NCBI GenBank assembly: GCA_020633055.1
Contig: JACKEJ010000010.1
Span: 310,001 to 374,000, forward strand
Direction: 5' to 3'
Source of the DNA: Sandaracinaceae bacterium
Lineage (GTDB): Bacteria > Myxococcota_A > Polyangia > Polyangiales > Houyiibacteriaceae
Length of the DNA stretch: 64,000 nt
Part shown: positions 62,286 through 64,000 of the stretch, in pieces
How the letters are laid out: each line of letters opens with the position of its first letter
Numbering within the stretch: position 1 is the first letter of the stretch
The notes under the pieces: generated by a model
What the model was told of the DNA's origin: nothing
Database searches by the model: none
What the model saw: only the letters and a program-made list of their open reading frames with translations
Position numbers and translations under genes: made by a program

Positions 62286-63007
62286 ACCATCCCGGCGCCC
62301 GCCTTCCGCAACGCCTCCCGGCGCTCTTCGTAGTCGGGCATCACGCGGCCCAGCAGAGCCCAGAATGCGCGGCCGTGGTCGTCATGCGCCAGGTGAGTCA
62401 GCTCGTGAGCCACGACGTAATCCACGAGCCTCCTGGGGGCCTGGATGATGCGCCAGTTGAGGCGGATGTTGCCGGCGGCGTCGCAGCTGCCCCAGCGCTT
62501 CTGGGGCTCGCGGATGAGCACGGCTTTGGGCTCTACCCCGAGCTTGGTGGACCACTCGGCTACCCGCTCGGGGAGGCGCTCTGCGGCGTGGGCGCGGTAC
62601 CAATCTTCGAGCAGGGCGCGCACGAGCGCGGGGCGGTCGTCGCTGGAGCTGCCCCGGGCGACAGTAGCTTCCAGGTAGCGGCCCGTGAGCTTGACGCCGG
62701 GCTCGGTCCCCGCACGGACGCGCAGGCGGTACTGGCGGCCGAGGTAGAGGAAAGTCTCGCCGCTCACGAACTCGCGCGGGGTGGGCTTGGGCGGCACGTC
62801 GGCGACGCGGCGTTGGCGCTCGACGATCCACGCGGCCTTCTTGCGGACCAGGCTGGCGATGCGCTCGTCGGCGACGGCGGGCGGGGCCACGACCTCTACG
62901 CTGCCGTCCGGCTCGACGCGGATGGCGAGGGTCTTCTTGCGGGCGCTGCGAGCCACGCTGTACGCGATGCGGGTGCGGCCCCACTGGAGCTCGGCGTGGG
63001 CGGTCAC
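62279..63007 (-). CDS. YgjP/M48-like zinc metallopeptidase (DUF45), type I R-M linked
   Basis: 242 residues from a GTG two bases after the HsdR stop. The C-terminal half has HExxH in VAHELTHLAHDDHGRAFW, followed by a further helix (LGRVMPDYEERREALRK). The N-terminal half (SARKKTLAIRVEPDGSVEVV, KKAAWIVERQRR) and RWGSCDAAGNIRLNWRI match the YgjP/DUF45 family. This type is often encoded next to type I restriction genes, where its role is unclear. Cytoplasmic; active-site residues complete. Confidence 0.85.
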   Translation of the reverse strand: MTAHAELQWGRTRIAYSVARSARKKTLAIRVEPDGSVEVVAPPAVADERIASLVRKKAAWIVERQRRVADVPPKPTPREFVSGETFLYLGRQYRLRVRAGTEPGVKLTGRYLEATVARGSSSDDRPALVRALLEDWYRAHAAERLPERVAEWSTKLGVEPKAVLIREPQKRWGSCDAAGNIRLNWRIIQAPRRLVDYVVAHELTHLAHDDHGRAFWALLGRVMPDYEERREALRKAGAGMVW

Positions 63008-63009
63008 GG

Positions 63010-64000
<991 letters not shown>

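Overview
The window is a high-GC chromosomal segment (about 73% G+C in the one typical line I counted, 62461-62520) from what is most likely a myxobacterium-like deltaproteobacterium, perhaps of the Sandaracinus/Polyangiales type. The reasons are a cytochrome protein ending in a MYXO-CTERM-like tail (Gly/Cys motif, hydrophobic stretch, Arg cluster), many lipoproteins, two PASTA-less Ser/Thr kinases, FHA and zinc-ribbon proteins, a PP2C phosphatase, sigma-54 signalling and a thrombospondin-3/OmpA surface protein. This assignment is inference from gene content. I recognised no rRNA gene and no complete mobile element.

Layout. 1-9.6 kb: a truncated membrane protein, a secreted beta-propeller/di-heme cytochrome, the AhpC-AhpD peroxidase pair, a PQQ-like propeller protein, a zinc-ribbon protein, a MATE exporter and an SDR-lipoprotein pair. 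9.6-12.6 kb: an amidohydrolase-like protein and a polytopic Ser/Thr kinase. 12.8-17.7 kb: a tightly overlapping four-gene operon (DUF3348-, DUF802-, OmpA/MotB- and DUF2894-like) that looks like an ion-driven MotAB/ZorAB-type envelope machine. 17.7-24.1 kb: a lipoprotein, a Calx-beta surface protein that has lost its 5' end, an M90 peptidase, an FG-GAP protein and a small membrane protein.

24.1-28.3 kb: a signalling operon made of a lipoprotein-type histidine kinase, a lone receiver, a 126-residue protein with an H-box-like motif, and a sigma-54 activator with a four-cysteine insert in its receiver. A well-spaced -24/-12 promoter directly downstream points to the small membrane protein gene as the output. 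28.4-35.1 kb: a lone receiver, an aldehyde dehydrogenase, DUF924, then an Hsp70-kinase-BrkB operon. 35.1-40 kb: nth, then an ArsR-methyltransferase regulator with a perfect 22-bp palindrome in front of it, ahcY, and a long GAPDH. 40-45.3 kb: a cytochrome b5-like protein, cinA, and an acyl-CoA dehydrogenase / glycine oxidase / hydrolase group under a FadR-like inverted repeat.

45.6-52.6 kb: the TSP3-OmpA protein, then overlapping genes for a POT transporter, a membrane acyltransferase and a phosphohexomutase. 52.6-56.7 kb: a phospho-signalling operon (zinc-ribbon/FHA, PP2C phosphatase, FHA-pseudoprotease). 56.8-60 kb: a beta-barrel, an Asp-rich acidic protein, a TPR lipoprotein and a 1-Cys peroxiredoxin. 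60-64 kb: a tRNA-Thr(CGT) with its terminator, followed by an accessory stretch that includes a two-gene module of unknown function, a low-GC small gene, a YgjP-like metallopeptidase and the C-terminal part of a type I restriction HsdR subunit that runs off the right edge.

Starts were moved from the longest open frame wherever a signal peptide, family N-terminus, ribosome site or stop/start overlap pointed to an internal codon. Family names come from recognising motifs by eye; no database search was possible.
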